A DNA stretch of 64,000 nucleotides from Salvelinus alpinus. Lineage: Eukaryota; Chordata; Actinopteri; Salmoniformes; Salmonidae. Both the position numbers and the translations under genes were made by a program. The notes under the pieces were generated by a model, which saw only the letters and a list, made by a program, of their open reading frames with translations, had not been told where the DNA came from and did no database searches. The stretch lies in NCBI RefSeq assembly GCF_045679555.1, contig NC_092092.1, positions 6,536,653 through 6,600,652 of the forward strand. The letters are read 5' to 3'. Shown piece by piece: positions 61,481 to 64,000 of the stretch (its first letter is position 1; every line of letters begins with the position of its first letter).

Positions 61481-61489
61481 TTATAGTTG

Positions 61490-61887
61490 AAGACTCTTTT
61501 ATGAGTCATAAGTGCATTGAAATTACTTGGGAACTGTGGACACTTTGGAGAGGTGTGTGTGTTGGGCCACTTGGAAACACCAGTTAGTTCTCTACTCAAA
61601 CCCTCGTCATTGTTTTCGTCTTATGTTGCACCTACCCCACATTTCCCAAGAATATTCTTCGAATGTTACTGAATATATCCAGAGTATTTTCAGATTTCGT
61701 TATCAACAAATGCAGCAAAAAAGTACAGTAAATATAAAATCAATAGTGTAATGTTTGGATTCAGTCTTGTCAGGTGAACAGGTGAACCTCACCTTTTAGT
61801 CTAATACTTTTCCCCATAATCTTTCCTTTTGATTGTTACCATGGTTATACATATGCGGTCCATATTTCTTCTGTAAGAAACATTTCA
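61490..61887. other. hid1 intron 2 spacer
   Basis: Nothing recognised. Confidence 0.5.
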
Positions 61888-62368
61888 GGCCTCCCGAGTG
61901 GGGCAGTGGTCTAAGGCACTGCATCGCAGTGCTAGCTGTGCCACTAGAGACTCTGGGTTCAAGCCCAGGCTCTGTCGCAGCCGGCCGCGACCGGGAGACC
62001 CATGGGGCGGCGCACAATTGGCCCAGTGTCGTCCGGGTTAAGGGAGGGTTCGGCCGGCAGGGATGTTCTTGTCCCATCGCGCACTAGCGACGCCTGTGGC
62101 GGGCCGGGCACAGTGCACGCTGACACGGTCACCAGGCATACGGTGTTTCCTCCGACACATTGGTGCGGTTGGCTTCCAGGGGGAAGTTGGCATTGTATCA
62201 AGAAGCAGTGTGGCTTGGCTGGGTTGTGTTTCGGAGGACGCACAGCTCTCGACCTTCGCCTCTCCCGAGTCCGTACGGGAGTAGCAGCGATGAGACAAGA
62301 CTGAAACTACCAATTCAATACCACAAAATTGGGGAGAAAAAGTAAATTAATAAAGTAAAAAAAAAAAA
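61888..62368 (+). mobile_element. long tRNA-derived SINE (about 480 bp)
   Basis: A-box TGGGGCAGTGG (61899-61909) and B-box GGTTCAAGCCC (61956-61966) form a tRNA-like head. The body has ATGGGGCGGCGCACAATTGG and CCGACACATTGGTGCGGTTG, and the tail is A-rich. It may belong to the family called SlmI in salmonids, by recollection only. It is in sense orientation in hid1 intron 2. Confidence 0.85.
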
Positions 62369-62479
62369 TTCAATGTAGCCTTAACCATATAGGCTAATTC
62401 CCAGGAGATGTAAGGGTTAACCTTTTTGTTGTTGTCTACCTTGGATACAGTTGAGGAAGTAGCACAATGCAAGTAGTAC

Positions 62480-64000
62480 AGTAACATTACAGTGGATGTA
62501 TTCTGAGTGTGTTTAGTGGTGCTGTACTGTAACAGGTGTATTCTGAGTGTGTTTAGTGGTACTGTAACAGGTGTATTCTGAGTGTGTTTAGTGGTGCTGT
62601 ACTGTAACAGGTGTGTTTAGTGGTGCTGTACTGTAACAGGTGTATTCTGAGTGTGTTTAGTGGTGCTGTACTGTAACAGGTGTATTCTGAGTGTGTTTAG
62701 TGGTGCTGTACTGTAACAGGTGTGTTTAGTGGTGCTGTACTGTAACAGGCGTATTCTGAGTGTGTTTAGTGGTGCTGTACTGTAACAGGTGTATTCTGAG
62801 TGTGTTTAGTGGTGCTGTACTGTAACAGGTGTATTCTGGGTGTGTTTAGTGGTGCTGTACTGTAACAGGTGTATTCTGAGTGTGTTTAGTGGTGCTGTCC
62901 TGTAACGGGTGAGTTTAGTGGTGCTGTACTGTAACAGGTGTATTCTGAGTGTGTTTAGTGGTGCTGTACTGTAACAGGCGTATTCTGAGTGTGTTTAGTG
63001 GTACTGTAACAGGTGTATTCTGAGTGTTTTTAGTCGTGCTGTACTGTAACAGATGTATTCTGAGTGTGTTTAGTGGTGCTGTACTGTAACCGGCGTATTC
63101 TGAGTGTGTTTAGTGGTGCTGTACTGTAACAGGCGTATTCTGAGTGTGTTTAGTGGTGCTGTACTGTAACAGGTGTATTCTGAGTGTGTTTAGTGGTGCT
63201 GTACTGTAACAGGCGTATTCTGAGTGTGTTTAGTGGTGCTGTACTGTAACAGGCGTATTCTGAGTGTGTTTAGTGGTGCTGTACTGTAACAGGAGTATTC
63301 TGAGTGTGTTTAGTGGTGCTGTACTGTAACAGGCGTATTCTGAGTGTGTTTAGTGGTGCTGTACTGTAACAGGTGTATTCTGGGTGTGTTTAGTGGTGCT
63401 GTACTGTAACAGGTGTATTCTGAGTGTGTTTAGTGGTACTGTAACAGGTGTATTCTGAGTGTGTTTAGTGGTGCTGTACTGTAACAGGTGTGTTTAGTGG
63501 TGCTGTACTGTAACAGGTGTATTCTGAGTGTGTTTAGTGGTGCTGTCCTGTAACAGGTGTGTTTAGTGGTGCTGTACTGTAACAGGTGTATTCTGAGTGT
63601 GTTTAGTGGTGCTGTCCTGTAACAGGTGTGTTTAGTGGTGCTGTACTGTAACAGGTGTATTCTGAGTGTGTTTAGTGGTGCTGTACTGTAACAGGCGTAT
63701 TCTGAGTGTGTTTAGTGGTGCTGTACTGTAACAGGTGTATTTTGAGTGTGTTTAGTGGTGCTGTCCTGTAACAGGTGTGTTTAGTGGTGCTGTACTGTAA
63801 CAGGTGTATTCTGAGTGTGTTTAGTGGTGCTGTACTGTAACAGGCGTATTCTGAGTGTGTTTAGTTGTACTGTACTGTAACAGGTGTATTCTGAGTGTGT
63901 TTAGTGGTGCTGTACTGTAACAGGCGTATTCTGAGTGTGTTTAGTGGTGCTGTACTGTAACAGGTGTATTCTGAGTGTGTTTAGTGGTGCTGTACTGTAA
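62480..64000. repeat. 40-bp minisatellite running off the right edge
   Basis: TGTACTGTAACAGGTGTATT plus CTGAGTGTGTTTAGTGGTGC repeated nearly 40 times in mixed forms; a short variant lacks ATTCTGAGTGT and recurs at irregular intervals. Confidence 0.95.

Noticed and set aside
61106..61486. 126-residue frame of 29-residue repeats as a gene
   Set aside because: 87-bp tandem repeat in hid1 intron 2; period divisible by three explains the open frame.

Overview
This is vertebrate nuclear DNA, almost certainly from a salmonid fish (salmon, trout or charr; genus not determined). The grounds are intron-split vertebrate genes with GT-AG junctions and many repeat families I associate with salmonids: HpaI-type SINEs with GTTAAC and an AT-rich tail, a second tRNA-headed SINE family, palindromic MITEs beginning CCAAATGGCACCCTATT, hAT and Tc1-like remnants, and LINEs ending AATAAAGG or CAATAAAGCCC. 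There is no bacterial operon, CRISPR array or rRNA. Most long open frames are artefacts of tandem repeats whose period is a multiple of three or that lack stops.

Three real genes are visible. (1) The 5' part of vinculin (vcl), minus strand, exons 1-6 at 35921 down to 5499, encoding the first 261 residues (the talin-binding D1 head domain); the gene continues past the left edge. (2) A complete urokinase-type plasminogen activator (plau), minus strand, 11 coding exons from 47854 to 41616, 455 residues, with TATA and CCAAT elements upstream and an AATAAA signal downstream. (3) The first two coding exons of hid1, plus strand, from 56931, running off the right edge. The plau-vcl tandem matches the order of human PLAU and VCL (recalled); hid1 lies head-to-head with plau across about 9 kb of repeat-rich DNA.

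Layout: 1-5498 vcl intron 6, holding a 62-copy 36-bp minisatellite and a purine-rich G-tract array; 5499-9436 exons 6-3 with 46-bp, 17-bp and 15-bp arrays; 9437-18496 intron 2 with two 5'-truncated or broken LINEs inserted in tandem or simple repeats; 18497-18567 exon 2; 18568-35753 intron 1 with nested hAT/SINE, Tc1-like and hAT transposase remnants and many arrays; 35754-36330 exon 1 and promoter region including a perfect CArG box; 36330-41430 intergenic; 41430-48020 plau; 48020-56930 intergenic with a 4.2-kb long-inverted-repeat element inside another repeat; 56931-64000 hid1 with four arrays.

The main unexplained structure is the tandem repeats: by my own rough sum about 15 kb, near a quarter of the window, in roughly 30 arrays. 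Several were demonstrably born inside transposable elements, because an unexpanded copy of the same element elsewhere in the window shows the single-copy unit. The clearest is a 54-bp unit repeated exactly ten times within a LINE, flanked in the unexpanded copy by 9-bp direct repeats 54 bp apart. Another array amplifies the hairpin tip of a long-inverted-repeat MITE. In hid1, about 50 minisatellite units each carry a 3' splice-site-like sequence and stop only 44 bp before the true exon 2 acceptor.
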